Shown here one piece after another: positions 1 to 11,900 of a DNA stretch of 64,000 nt. Source of the DNA: Fragilaria crotonensis (Eukaryota; Bacillariophyta; Fragilariophyceae; Fragilariales; Fragilariaceae); the NCBI GenBank assembly GCA_022925895.1, contig JAKSYS010000013.1, positions 124,001 through 188,000 of the forward strand, written 5' to 3'. The first letter of the stretch is position 1, and each line of letters starts with the position of its first letter. A program made the position numbers and the translations under genes. The notes below the pieces were generated by a model that was given only the letters and a program-made list of their open reading frames with translations, made no database searches and was not told the DNA's origin.

Positions 1-615
1 TGGGTTGTGCACGGTTGTGTGTACTGTTTGTACAGTTCAGTACTATACGCAAGTAGTGCAGTACCCCAGAGTGGTCATACTCCGTAACAGACGCACGCAC
101 TGACGCAACTACGTATATGCAAATCTTACCGACATCGCTTACGGAGTACTCCAGTATGCATGTATGACATATATCATACTCCGAGTATGAGACAGTATTC
201 ATTTGATCCAGTACCCCAGAGTGGTCATACTCCGTAACAGACGGACGCACGCACGCACACACGCACACAATTAATTTATAATATAGTAGGATGTGCTTCC
301 GTTGAGTCCACAGTCCACAAGCTGAGTCGTCGGTCTGTATGTCATAGGCTTGTCCGTGTTGTCTGACATCTCCATTACCATACTGTATGACAGTACCGGT
401 ACGATGGTTTATTGATCGTCAGGGATCAGGATATCTCGACGAATGTAGCGATGGGACATCGTGACATGGGACACGGACTTGGGACTTGGGACTCGGGCTT
501 CACCGTTGATTGTCCCACATATGAAATAATACAATATGAACAGTGAAGTGTGAAGCACCTGAACTCATATGACGTATCGGCGACACAAGAACGATCCCTT
601 GCCTCTTTCTTCCAC
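1..615. other. Spacer with a direct repeat
   Basis: No convincing gene. The stretch is rich in GTAC/ACTCCG words and holds (ACGC)n runs near 240-265 plus the direct repeat listed separately. The minus-strand reading at 426-617 has no protein character I recognise. Confidence 0.5.
59..243. repeat. Pair of 35-bp direct repeats, 150 bp apart
   Basis: Positions 59-93 and 209-243 are identical and begin CAGTACCCCAGAGTGGTCAT. Each copy is followed by ACGCAC repeats. It could be a small tandem duplication with a 150-bp period. Confidence 0.85.
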
Positions 616-999
616 ATGTTGTCATCTCAACGGGAGGAAGTCAGCTATATCCACCATGACGACAAGGCAACGAGCGACGACACAGCAATCACACTTTACG
701 ACGACGATCAATTCCGAGTATCCCCGGACCGTGTCTATCAAGTGTTCATGGGTCGGGTCAAGCTACTGCAACGACTTGTGTTTCCACGTGAACCAGCATC
801 ACGCAACACGCACGATGCCACCAACGACAGCACAATCGTTTCATTCGACGACAACAAATTCGTTGTCATGACTTGTTCTAATCTGGTGCATGATGGGAAT
901 GACCTACTACATAACATGGCACAAGCACAGGAACGACATCGCGAGACACTCCAACAACTTGCAATCCGACTTGACAAGCTCGATGCATTTAAGAAATGA
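616..999 (+). CDS. Hypothetical small protein
   Basis: An open frame of 127 codons from the ATG at 616. The frame stays open upstream to 550 without another ATG, so a 5' exon may be missing. The product is acidic to mixed in charge. Its last 30 residues (around AQAQERHRETLQQLAIRLDK) look like an amphipathic or coiled-coil helix. No family is recognised. Codon composition resembles the neighbouring genes, but nothing independent supports expression, and it could be a chance frame. Confidence 0.35.
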   Translation: MLSSQREEVSYIHHDDKATSDDTAITLYDDDQFRVSPDRVYQVFMGRVKLLQRLVFPREPASRNTHDATNDSTIVSFDDNKFVVMTCSNLVHDGNDLLHNMAQAQERHRETLQQLAIRLDKLDAFKK

Positions 1000-2112
1000 A
1001 AAAATGAGGAAACCCTCTTGCACATTCTGGACGGCATTGGTTTGTTTTTTGCTTGAGAATATCTTCTACACACAAAGATAACGTGGAATCATCCGCAACC
1101 CTGAGTCTTGCATATATCATGGTCATCATCGTTATGATAGCACTTCGTAGCACTAAGGGTTGAGACGTGGATACTAGGTGCTCCGAGTGCTTGCCATACT
1201 GTGCTCCAAACGAGACTGAGAAGGTTACAAAAGAGGGCACATATCTTGCCCCATGGATACGAAACCAATTCTGCCCATCCAATATCAGATATCAGCGATT
1301 TTCGAGGCCTGCGGTCCAATCCTTGATTGCATTGGACACTCTCTGGTGGTGGTGAGTGTTGATTAAAAAAAAAAGGTATCCATGAGGACGATTCCCATCT
1401 CCCATCGACATTGCCACATCGAGCTATGGAGCTATTGGCTTCTGGCCGCCGAACTTATGCTACGGTACAAGTAGTGTACTACACAAAAGGGTGTGGGTAC
1501 TGGGTACAAGTACTGTACTCCAAGACTGTATCATGATAGTAAACTTCCTCCAGATTTGAACGCAGTCGCTTACAAGATTCATTGGTCGGTTCCGTCTAAC
1601 AGTCCTAATTCCAACGTCAAAGACGTTATTTCGGCCTGCTTTCATTTCTCAATTACATAGATCTACAATGTATTGTCAATACTTCACCTTTTCCTATATC
1701 AAGGGACGATTAGCGAGTTATGTTCCGTCCGAGCTTGCATGTGACACGTTGTGAATGTAGTAAAGTTGGACGTTCTGCGACCATGGGTGTGTGTCCATCG
1801 TCGATCCAGCACATCCTGTACTGTAAGTATACATATAACACGCGCCCGAAATTTTATGTAGCACACATGGTCTGACAATGAGACGCACCGTCGCCATTTT
1901 CTTGCCTTACAAGAACCAAGATATTCAAATTTGTGGAGTAGTAATATAACATAGTACTACTCCGAGCTCCGAGTGCCAGATACATTTCACCCTTTCCTCA
2001 TTAGTCTTTCCCAAGTTGGTCGTCACAATACACCTCAAGTCGGAGAGTTTGGAGTACTCGATACATCAGAGCCGTTCCTTTGTTACCACAACAAAGAGCA
2101 TCTAAAACACAC
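1000..2112. other. Spacer
   Basis: No gene recognised. It contains short A-runs (near 1365), GTAC-rich words near 1470-1525 and 1950-1980, and probably the promoter of the gene starting at 2113. Confidence 0.5.
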
Positions 2113-3462
2113 ATGCCTCCCATTGTGGATATTACCTTGCTATCGCTCACGGGCATATCGGTGTCGAGTGACGTAACAGGTGCAACAGCAGAGAGACGGA
2201 TTCCCAAATTGACGGCTGCCGTTGCCTTTTCGGGATCGGCTGCCGACATGCAAGTGGGATCAAGCTTTGTTTGTCCTCGAACTGGAAATTTAATGGTGGA
2301 ATCCGATTCTGCAACGACCATCCTTCCTCATCATGGACCACAACAACTACAGCAACAGCAACAGGATCAGCATCAACAACAAAAACTTAAGCAATATCAA
2401 CCCTTGATTGCACAATGGAACGACTGTGGGGACGGCAGCTATTTCAGCAATGGCTGTGGTCTTGATCAACAATATCAACAACAACAACAGGACGAACAAC
2501 CTCATGTGAGCATACAATTGCCACCACAAGATCCTCGTCTTCCCGCAATGAGCATATCACGATGCAACAGAGATTCCAAGATTATTCTTGCAACGTCTAC
2601 ATCATCGTATGATCAACAACAGCCTTCGTTGCATGGAAGTGAGATTTCGAGTCAAGAATCGTCTCTCGAACAACAAGAAGAAGATGGGAATGCCGGTTTG
2701 GTCTTTTGGAGTCAATCGGGAGCCGGCGGAGCGGTCATGCCGGAAATTGTGGAGCTGGCCGTCTCTCTCAAAGTTGATACCGAATCGCTCAAACCATTCA
2801 ATCCTTCAAAAAATAATACGTCCACAAAACGACTCCTGGTGGGTGGGTCTACCATTAAGGAGACGCCGTCCCTTTTGGATTCTTCCGAATCCTGGGATGA
2901 GGACCAGGACCACCATTTGTCAGAGTCCATTTACGAAGTGGGCATTGCATATTTGGTTCTATTTGGAAACGATGGTGGAACGACTGTTATGGATCTACCG
3001 ATCAAGCAACTCAAGAGCAAATTTCCAGACGCGATTCGTGTCGACGATTGCGCGTCGTTGCGAGTGCGAGTCAACGTGTACCCCTCGGGCAATAAACCTG
3101 CACGACGGTGCAGTCGAAATCCAGCTCCTGCCATGGGAATGCTCCGACGACAAGCCTACCAACTGCATGACACGAATGTCTTGGAACCCATCCTTCGACA
3201 ATTGAAAGTTGCTGAAGAAAAGAAAGGCACGAATACTGCTGCTACTCAGGCAGTAACTACAAAAGGAGGGCCCGATCCACCAGCACCGGCTGGTGGTGGT
3301 GATAATGGTGGTGCTGCGGCTGCAATTTTGTGTGGAATGTCCAGCGTTTTGGATTTCATCAAATCCTTCAGCTGTGACGATGGTGCCGATGGGGTCATGC
3401 CCCGAAGTGCCGATTCGATGGATTCGACCATTAATACTGCGCCCAGCATGACATTTTGGTAA
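2113..3462 (+). CDS. Uncharacterised Gln-rich protein
   Basis: 449 residues from the ATG at 2113; the frame is open a little further upstream but without ATG. It starts with a short beta-rich block (DITLLSLTGISV). A glutamine-rich low-complexity region follows (about residues 77-150). A second folded block lies at about residues 215-345, with hydrophobic strands such as YEVGIAYLVLFG and LRVRVNVYPSG. The tail is rich in Gly, Ala and Ser and ends MTFW. The pairing of an N-terminal LLSLTGI block with a later strand-rich block resembles uncharacterised diatom proteins I recall, perhaps with a C2-like fold, but I cannot assign a function. No signal peptide or membrane helix is seen. The gene stands alone and its frame is intact. 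Confidence 0.7.
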   Translation: MPPIVDITLLSLTGISVSSDVTGATAERRIPKLTAAVAFSGSAADMQVGSSFVCPRTGNLMVESDSATTILPHHGPQQLQQQQQDQHQQQKLKQYQPLIAQWNDCGDGSYFSNGCGLDQQYQQQQQDEQPHVSIQLPPQDPRLPAMSISRCNRDSKIILATSTSSYDQQQPSLHGSEISSQESSLEQQEEDGNAGLVFWSQSGAGGAVMPEIVELAVSLKVDTESLKPFNPSKNNTSTKRLLVGGSTIKETPSLLDSSESWDEDQDHHLSESIYEVGIAYLVLFGNDGGTTVMDLPIKQLKSKFPDAIRVDDCASLRVRVNVYPSGNKPARRCSRNPAPAMGMLRRQAYQLHDTNVLEPILRQLKVAEEKKGTNTAATQAVTTKGGPDPPAPAGGGDNGGAAAAILCGMSSVLDFIKSFSCDDGADGVMPRSADSMDSTINTAPSMTFW

Positions 3463-4235
3463 ACATGTGTAAAGTTGCATATGTGCACATTGCACATGCT
3501 CTCCCAGTTTTTTACGTGATTTACAAACATTTGATGCATTTTTGTTTAGTTTTTTCCCGCCTGATGACAGTGAACGCTGACAAAGCTTGCACTCGGGAAC
3601 GCAAGATTTATGTTCACGACGTGTAGGAAATGATTGGACGTTCTGGTGAGCACACACATGTATGTAGGCTTTGTCGGAGTTGTACTGGGATTTGTCAGCA
3701 CCAGTAAGTTTGCCAATGCAAGGTGAGTTACAGCCACGGAAGTCTACAGGTAATAGAAGAAGGTAAACAACACGAATGCATATCGCAGTTTCGTCCTTGG
3801 TAGCCTATTAGATTGGCGGCATGCCGTGAACTGCGAGGAGCACGTTCACGTACCATAAATCACAACGAAAACGGGTTTGTTTGACTCCGTTCTACATGTG
3901 CGAAACTCAATTACTGCGTGCTGCAAAAAGCAATTAGCAGTAACAGGTGAAGGGAAAGACAATTCTGGTCCTTTAGTACTGGGACATCCGGAATTCCGGG
4001 TTAACCCAAACATTTCGAAGTTTTTGGGGATACGAGTGATTCTTGTCGGGAGCATGGCGGAAACCGTACAAGGGTACTACTACTGTACGATGCCAGGCAG
4101 AGCTCCTGTGTCATACTCATTGATTTTCCCCGCCTATCATAGGCACAGACACCTAAAGAAAAAATTTTGTCGTTAACGCATATTAATAACGATCATATCA
4201 CGTCATCAGAAGATGGAAGGCGACAATAATACTTC
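3463..4235. other. Spacer
   Basis: 3' flank of the preceding gene. Short open readings exist on both strands at 3550-4176 but show no domain or composition that supports a gene. Confidence 0.5.
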
Positions 4236-4702
4236 TGCGCCGGCCGGCCACAAACTCAAGTTTGCATGTATGGCCATCGCTCCGAACACGATTTCCATTG
4301 AACCGATTTCGATGAACCAGATTTTCGATGAACCGATTTTGATGAACCGGATTTTCGATGAACCGATTATGATGAACCGGATTTTTGATGAACACGGTTT
4401 GATGAACCGGATTTCTCTTGAATACAGTTAATGAACCGGGACTCCTTATGACCAAAGAATAGAAGCGGGATTCTTAATTAACCAAAAAAAATAACCGTAT
4501 TCTAAATGACCGAAAGAATGAATCAGGATTCTTAATGAACCAAAAAAATGAACCGGGATTCTTAATGAACCGGAAAAATGAACCGGGATTCTCAATGAAC
4601 CGAAAACATGAACCGGGATTTATATTGAACTTTTTGCCGTTGCGCGCCGGCCGACCGATGAATCAAGAGTTACGCGCCTGCCAAGCTCTTCGCGCGCCGG
4701 CC
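4236..4702. repeat. Diverged 30-bp tandem array between GGCCGG patches
   Basis: From about 4297 to 4435 the unit is roughly GAACCGATTTTGATGAACCG followed by GATTTTCGAT. From about 4430 to 4635 a related unit, ATGAACCGGGATTCTTA plus ATGAACCGAAAA, recurs in more diverged copies. Both share the core ATGAACCGGGATT. The array is bracketed by GC-rich patches: TGCGCCGGCCGGCCA at 4236-4250, and GCGCGCCGGCC twice at about 4641-4655 and 4690-4702. Parts translate as repeated MNRIFDEPI or MNRKNEPGF, but no normal start or flanking coding supports a gene. Confidence 0.8.
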
Positions 4703-6467
4703 TACATTGTAATAATTTGATATTTCGATAACCGTTTTCCATCGAATGATTTAAAATACCTTTCGTGTTTGAATATGTCTATAACTTTCATTCTTTGTCA
4801 GCGTGTCTGTTCTATCTTCCATCCAAATGACACATCATTTTTCGAGCTATTTTCTCGTTTTAATAATTCGGTCATTTGATTGCATTGCTCCATAATTCTG
4901 TCCTCCACGTCCTCAACGACACGATTTTCCGGATGTCCCTGGAGTACCTGGTTCGTCATTCGTTAAGAGAGAACATAAGTTTAAAGAAGTTACAACTACT
5001 AGTAGATGCATTATGATGAACTATGAACCGGACATGTTGGGGCCTAATACTATACTTTTGATGACGATGAGACAGATGTGATGTTGAACTACGTGACACA
5101 CTTTCAAGAGACCACGCATCGCCTTGGGCAGCAGGTCTGACACCAAGTTTGACACCACTGATCCCTTCACCGACGACTCGAATCTTGGATTTCCCTGTGA
5201 CATCACATCGAAAGTGTGAGACGTGCGGTGGCGCCGTCGCGTCTGGCGCCTTTGAACTCGGAACGTATGTCATACAGCGTATTTGATATATGGACCTGGT
5301 ATTGGTTCTGTTCAATGTACTGTATTACCATGCATACGTGGGCCGAACTATCACTACCAGGTACTAGGAACTACTGTACTAAGAATTCACGGTTAGACTC
5401 GCTGTTCGCAACTGCTCATCCTGGATATGTGACATGATGCACTCGGGACTCGGGAGAACTCGAGGACTGGGTCCCGCAAGCACTACTTGTACCGGTAAAA
5501 GGACTTGTACCAGCGGTCTGCGGTACTCACACTCACATAGTTGAACTCGGAATTCAAGATGGAGGTGCAGGACGACGATGACAGGATGACCCCTCCAGGG
5601 TACAAGTACTAAAAGACGTCGCATTGGAGTACGACTCAAAGGCTCGAAGAGCATTTCGTCTTCATCACAAGGGTGTGGCTGATTAGAGTTCGCTCTTTAA
5701 CTTCTCATTGAGTTACGCCTTTTCTCAGTTCGGGTTTGACGAAGAAGAAGGGGAGTACCAGGTAGCGAAGAAGCTGTTCCTCGCGAAATGGTGTTCTGAC
5801 CTCTACTAGAAGAAGACTAGTCCTTAAGTTTGTTGGAGAGTGTAGAAGCGGGGACCAACACTTGGCGAAATAGAACATTGATGTCAAATCAAAAAGTGCA
5901 ATATGGTAACGAGGTACCAGATACCTATAACCAAGAGTTCCCAAATTGGCGTCCAACAAACGAGACTGACCCACACTGTATGTATTCGAGTGCATATCCG
6001 TCGTGGATGACAGTACTGTAGCATACTAGTTGATATGTAAATATGAAATAGTTTGCAATGGATTGATCAGAAGGATATGTAGCTCAACACTTGGTGCTCT
6101 AGTTTAGATGGAATTTTGATATGGTTTGAACAAGCGTGATGAATCATGTGGTCGTGGTAAGTGTTGAACTTTGGGTTGCTGTAGGAGATAGGTTAACAAC
6201 AATCAGCCCAAAAAAAAAGGGTCGGGTGAGGCACGTTGGCGTGTAGTTTGTAAGTGTTTGCCAGAATCGTGTCATCAAGACCATCGCAGTTTTTTCCTTT
6301 TGCAAGCCCACTTTGTAGTTAGCTCAAAAATGTGGGATAGCACTTGCAAAGGTTGCGATTTCTTCGTGAGTAAATAGGCCATGTGTAGGATATGTCAGTA
6401 GAGTACATGGTGAAATATAGCTGTACGGGGACAGCCAACAAGTTATGAATCCCATTCTGCAGCAGGA
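4703..6467. other. Spacer
   Basis: No gene recognised. AT-rich to about 5000, then GTAC-rich words around 5330-5620. The minus-strand readings at 4956-5315 and 5379-5654 look like chance frames. Confidence 0.5.
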
Positions 6468-7349
6468 TTAGGCGCTGGACTTGTGCCGCTTGAATGGAGG
6501 GAAAATAATGTGATCGACTTCTCCGATGACAAAGTCGACAATGTTCGCACATCGTTGAGGTGATAGGTTGGAGATTGTCTCATCGAGTTGAAAGAGAGTG
6601 ACCTCGGGCTGCTCCCGCTTCGGTTCTACCTCGGGCGAGACCAGGGCACGTTGGTCCGAGACCTGACATGCAACAGGCTTGGGCATTGGCACCTCTGATT
6701 CCGAGAGATCATGGTGAGGAAGCGGAGCAGGAGGAAACTGAGGTCCCAAGGCACACACAGCTCGCACAATGTCGAGGGCTTTCGACATGACCATGGAGGC
6801 TCTATCAATGAGCTCAGCGAGAAGCTCGTGTGTGTCTATCAGAACTTCCACGGAGGTAAGAAGCTGTTTGTGACTATCGAAGGATGCTACAAATACAAAT
6901 GGAAAGCAAGCAAGCATGAGAGTGGGAGAGAGGCTAACGTCATGGCTTGCACACAATCGAAGGAAAGACTTACCATGAACGGTCCCCTTTGCCGAGGCTC
7001 CAATCGTCACAATTTCCTCACCACCACAAATCTTGGGAATACAAACGTCCATTGTAGTCTCGAGCACAAGAGGGATGCTTCCGTCGCAATCCCCGTCCCA
7101 TTCGTCAAGATTAAAGCAAGTCACCATATTGTCAATAGTTAACCCAGTTCCAACCTTGATGAGGGCCTCCAACTTGCGCTCGACAGCCAAGACTCCCTCC
7201 CTTTGCTCTTCGTCACATAGCGCTGGACATTTGGAAAGGCTGACACCATGACGAGCTAGGATGCTAATGTAGGCTCTGAGTCTAGCATCGGTAAGGGTGA
7301 GAAAGGAGCTGCGGAGATTTTCCAACATGAGATTTGGTATTTCCGAAAT
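6468..7349 (-). CDS. Host gene split by a Copia insertion: 3' part
   Basis: C-terminal part of a minus-strand host gene whose 5' part lies at 12873-13297, beyond the Copia element. The reading meets the element edge in the frame used by the other part, so one coding sequence was interrupted at the GAAAT target site. The segment has helical, leucine-rich stretches (DARLRAYISILARHG; LLAELIDRASMVMSKALDIV) and ends in a basic tail, PPFKRHKSSA. It probably holds one intron (6887-6973). No known domain is recognised. The split should abolish a normal product unless the element is spliced or read through. Confidence 0.65.
   Translation of the reverse strand: MSEIPNLMLENLRSSFLTLTDARLRAYISILARHGVSLSKCPALCDEEQREGVLAVERKLEALIKVGTGLTIDNMVTCFNLDEWDGDCDGSIPLVLETTMDVCIPKICGGEEIVTIGASAKGTVHGKSFLRLCASHDVSLSPTLMLACFPFVFVASFDSHKQLLTSVEVLIDTHELLAELIDRASMVMSKALDIVRAVCALGPQFPPAPLPHHDLSESEVPMPKPVACQVSDQRALVSPEVEPKREQPEVTLFQLDETISNLSPQRCANIVDFVIGEVDHIIFPPFKRHKSSA
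6887..6973 (-). other. Probable 87-bp intron, open in frame
   Basis: On the minus strand the donor is CATG|GTAAGT and the acceptor TTTGTATTTGTAG|CATCC. Its length is a multiple of three and it contains no stop, so spliced and retained forms both stay in frame. The residues it would add (LMLACFPFVFVASF-like) are unlike the flanking protein, which supports an intron. Confidence 0.6.
7345..7349. repeat. Target-site duplication GAAAT, left copy
   Basis: Five bases, GAAAT, immediately before the 5' LTR; the same five follow the 3' LTR at 12873-12877. This is the size expected of Copia integrases. Confidence 0.95.
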
Positions 7350-7599
7350 TGTTGGAATATATTTAGGAAATTCAAGAGGGATTTTCACGATTAGAGTCAT
7401 TCAGACTATGACTACTCGGGATCAAGCAAGATCGAAAATTTACATGAATTACATGCAGAGAATGGATCTCATACTTTACTAAAACTCTTAGGAACGATTA
7501 CATCGAACACTGTACATCTACAACCTATTTGACCCCTGACATATCCTCAAGGGATATAAGAAGGCTATCGTAAGTAGACCTCGGGGTGCAATTTCAACA
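7350..7599 (+). repeat. 5' LTR of the Copia element
   Basis: 250 bp, starts TGTTGGAATA and ends TTTCAACA, with no difference seen from the 3' LTR. A possible TATA-like box, AAAATTTA, lies at 7435-7442, about 33 bp before the ATACTTTACTAAAAC stretch. Confidence 0.95.
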
Positions 7600-7614
7600 G
7601 TTTTAGTAAAGTAT
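7471..7614 (+). promoter_or_regulatory. Candidate self-primer (7471-7485) and primer-binding site (7600-7614)
   Basis: The base right after the 5' LTR begins GTTTTAGTAAAGTAT (7600-7614). This is the exact reverse complement of ATACTTTACTAAAAC at 7471-7485 inside the LTR. One more flanking pair (7486 with 7599) also matches. The site sits where a tRNA primer-binding site should be, but it does not begin TGG as a site complementary to a tRNA 3' CCA end would. The LTR stretch is about 33 bp downstream of a TATA-like box, so it may be the start of the transcript. By analogy with the fungal element Tf1, the RNA 5' end may prime its own reverse transcription; this is inference. Confidence 0.55.
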
Positions 7615-7679
7615 CCGGGCAAGGATAGCACCGTGAAGAGTACCGGACCGCAGAGTGTCTGAAGAAGACCCACAGGGCG

Positions 7680-8850
7680 ATAACATGAGTAGTAAAGGGC
7701 GTTTTGCGAAGAAAGGCAAGGGCAGCAAGTCCCAGACGAAAGGAAGTAATTCCAACGCACCAGCTGCTAGTAAGAAGCAGTATGTGACCGATTATAATTA
7801 TTATCTCGGATCATCGAAGCAAGCGTCTGACTACGAAACGACGACAGAATTTCTGATCAATCATATCAAGAAACTGTACGACTACGGAAATGACATTGGA
7901 TCCGCGCTTGAGAAGCTAGAGGCCATTGATACAACGGTTTGGAAACCATCTATGCAAGTGAGCGGAAAGACCGACGAAGAGATTCGCGCGATTGAGAACA
8001 AGCAGTATGAAATAGAGTTCAAGTCGGATTACGATACTTATCGAAAGCGCATGCAGGTTTATGAAAATAACCTTACCAAAGCGTATGCACTGCTTTGGGA
8101 GCGTTGCGCGAAAGCCATGAAGAACAAAATTGAGGCTCGCTCCGATTACGACAAGATTAAGAACAATCCGATCCTGTTGTTGAAGGCGATTAAGGAACAC
8201 GCGTTGAACTACCAAGAGAACAGGTATTCAATGTCGATTGTGTTGGATGCGTTGAGGACGCTACTGAGCACAAAGCAAAGGAGGGCGAGGGCTTGCAGGA
8301 CTTCACGAAAAGATTCCGCGTGGCGCGAGACGTGCTCAAGTCACATGTCGGAGGACCGATTATATTGACTAAAATTGTAGAGGCCATGGAAGGTTATGCA
8401 GAAGCCGATGACGACAAGCGAGAGAAAATACACGAGCAAGCATTCAATCAGTTTCTTGCATTCTTGTATCTGGACAACGCCGATAAGGCTAAGTACGGAT
8501 CCATCCTAACTGGTTTGAACACCCAGCAGTCGCTCGGAAACGACCAGTATCCGAAGAGTATCACGGAGTCGAACAACGTACTAAGCAATCACAAGTTTGA
8601 CACCATGCCGAACAAATCCAGTGGAAAGAAGAACAACTCCACAGACGGCAACAAGGGTAAGGACAAGAAGGATGACGACAAGGACGAAGACGAAGTCAAT
8701 CTGTCGTTCGCACAACTCGAAGGGAAGTGCTACTGCTGCGGAAAAGCAGGTCACAAGTCGCCATCGTGTCGCGATAAAGGAAAACCCAAAGAGGAATGGG
8801 CGATTAATAAGGCCCAGAGCCATGCGCAGACGACAGCGTCGTCAGACGCA
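7680..8850 (+). mobile_element. Copia gag region (fossil part)
   Basis: Approximate extent of the gag-like part of the element. It is lysine- and Asp/Glu-rich with helical segments, then a zinc knuckle of CX2CX4HX4C form (CYCCGKAGHKSPSC) near 8730-8770 that would bind the genomic RNA. Confidence 0.85.
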
Positions 8851-8949
8851 AGCTCGGTGACTCCGCCATCAATCAACAACACGCCGCCGCCAAGTTCGAG
8901 CTCGAGCGTAACAGGATGGGCCGGAGCACACATTGAGTTGCAGTTCCAG

Positions 8950-11900
8950 CAATTCGATGCGCACGAAATGCGAGACTGGATATTATTGGACAACCAATCA
9001 AGTGTCAGCGTCTTTTGTAACAAAGAGCTGGTACAAAATATTCGGAGGTCGAACGACGGCGACATGCATTTGTCGACAAATGGAGGGTCTTAGTAACAAC
9101 TCACAAGGCTGATCTCCTCAATGGGGAGAAGTCTGGTTCAATGAAATGGCGATTACAAACATCATAAGTTATGCCGAAATGGCAGATCGCTATCGCATTA
9201 CATATGACTCCGGAAAGGAGGATGCGTTTGTCGTTCATCTCAGCGACGACAAGACTGTTCGATTCACCAGACACGGCAATAATCTCTACGTGTTTAAACC
9301 TCCGATCAAGAAGCAGGTACAACTTTTGAATACAGTTGAGGAAAACAAGACCTTTTTCACGCAGCGTCAGTTCGAAAGAGCGAAGAGAGCTCGTGATCTA
9401 TATCACGCTCTGGGCACGCCTTCGATTAGTGATTTCAAGGCAATGCTGCGTATGAATACTATTATAGGCAACCCGGTCACGACCGAAGACATTGTAATGG
9501 CCGAACAAATTTTCGGAACCGACATTGGTCGGATCAAGGGCAAGACGACTCGTCGTAAGCCAGCACCTGTCGTCGATGATTACATTGAGATTCCGAAGGA
9601 ATTAATTGCTACGCAACGTAATGTAACGATATGCATGGACGGTATGAAGGTCAACGGACTTTCCTTTTTAACGACTGTGTCGAGGAACATCCAATACAGG
9701 ACCGCGCAATACGTCAAGCATCAAACGGCAGACATATATCGTGAGGTACTCGGACAAATTTTTCGTGTGTACAACGCTGGTGGATTTCAGGTCACAATCA
9801 TTCGATGCGATAACGAGTTTCGTCCACTTATTGAACCGCTTGCCGATGAATTTCATGTTGCCATGAATTTTGCCAACGCTCAAGAGCATGTGCCAGAAGC
9901 AGAGCGAAACAATCGCGTTATTAAAGAACGCGTACGGGCTACTTATCATCGGTTGCCGTATCGACAGCTGACCAGGACGATGGTCAAAATGTTGGTATCA
10001 GAATCAGCTAAGAAGCTGAATTTCTTTCCGTCCAAGAACGGAGTTTCTAAGTTCTACAGTCCGAGGATGATGTTACATCAGAGGAACCTCGACTATTCGC
10101 GACATTGCCGATACGCACTAGGGACGTACGTCCAAGCTCACGACGAGCCCAAACATTCGAGCACGAATGCGCCACGCAGTTTAGACTGCATCTATCTTCG
10201 GTACAAAGATAATCTCAAGGTGGTCACGAATTACTTCATCTCCCCACCAATTCAATTATTACAAGGCGAAATATTACGCCCGTTCCGATCACTCCGGCCA
10301 TTGTCAGTCAAGTTCACACGCTCGCACAGGCCGAGGATATGCCCGCCGGTCTAAAGATCGAAAACCGTACAGGTCAGATCTTTTATGACAGTGCGTGGAT
10401 TCCAGGAGTGGATTATGATGACGAACAGTTCGACGACGACCTCGACGAAAACTTTGAGCATGAAGACGATCAAGACGACGACCCAAACGATCAACTACCT
10501 GAAGGTCAGTATGATTATGAAGACGGTGACGACGATGATTTGCTCGATTATGAGGATGATGCAATGTCAGATGACAACAATGATGACGATGACGGTCAAG
10601 ACCCACATGCCAACAATGCAGGAGTGGCGGCAGAAGTTATTCAAGGTAACCAAGTTGAAGCTCGTGAAGCCCCTACCGTTGTCGATGAAGAAGAAGATTT
10701 GGACAATGAAAGCGGAGACGAATCAGAAACAGAAGCCGAAGAAGCGAATCCACGCGCTGATCAAGAGGAAACAGAAAACGTGAGAGTGACGAGGTCGGGA
10801 AGGACATCGAGACCGCCAACAAAGTTGACGTTAGCACAACATCACCTACACGCCCAAGCACACAACGTGTGTGAACAGTACAGTATCGAGACTGCACGGG
10901 TAATCGCAATAACGATGTGTCACATGGCGGATATGCGATTTAATCCGAAGTGCAAAACTGCCCACCAGTTCATTCAATCCTACAGTCTCATGAAAGGACT
11001 TAAGAAATTTGGTCACAAAGGCAGAGAGGCTGCGTACAAGGAGATGAAGCAGTTGCATGAGCGAGTGGTATTCAAGCCCATCAAGATTGCCGAATTGACG
11101 GAACAAGAGAGGCAACGAGCAATGGAGAGTTTGATTTTTCTCGTGGAAAAGAGGGACGGTACGATCAAAGGACGAACCTGTGCCAACGGTAGTACTCAGA
11201 GAGAGTACATGGATCGAGAAGAGGCAGCCAGTCCGACGGCGATGACGGAATCCATTATAATCACAGGAGTGATCGATGCGAAGCAATGTCGGGACATTAT
11301 GACCGCTGATATTCCGAATGCGTTTGTGCAGACGGACATCGATAAGAAAGAGATTGGCGAGCGCATCATCATGAAGATTCGAGGACCCTTAGTTGATATG
11401 TTGCTTGAGCTAAGTTATGAAACTTATGCTCCGTACGTCGTGTACGAAGGAAGCAACAAGGTATTATACGTCGCGATGGAGAAAGCGTTATACGGCATGC
11501 TCCAATCATCCCTACTCTACTACAAGAAGTTCCGCAAGGATATTGAGTCTATTGGATTCGTTGTGAATCCATATGATCCGTGTGTCGCGAACCGAACTGT
11601 GAACGGTAAGCAACATACTGTCACCTGGCACGTCGATGACCTAAAGTCTAGTCACGTTGACCCGAAGGTGAATGATGAGTTTTTGAATTGGCTCAAAAAG
11701 AAGTATGCCTCCGATGAAATCGGAGAGGTAAAGGCCGTGCGTGGTCATCAGCACGATTATCTGGCTATGGTGCTCGACTACTCCAGTCCGGGAGTATTGA
11801 AGTTGGACATGACGAAGTACGTAAAAACGATGGTGGAGGATTTTCCGTTAACGCTGAGTGGTACTGGAGCTTCCGTGGACGAACAAGTTGTTTATCGTGG

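Noticed and set aside
4213-4720. Protein-coding gene made of MNRIFDEP/MNRKNEPGF repeats
   Set aside because: The reading changes with the tandem array, has no flanking coding sequence and is open on both strands in part.
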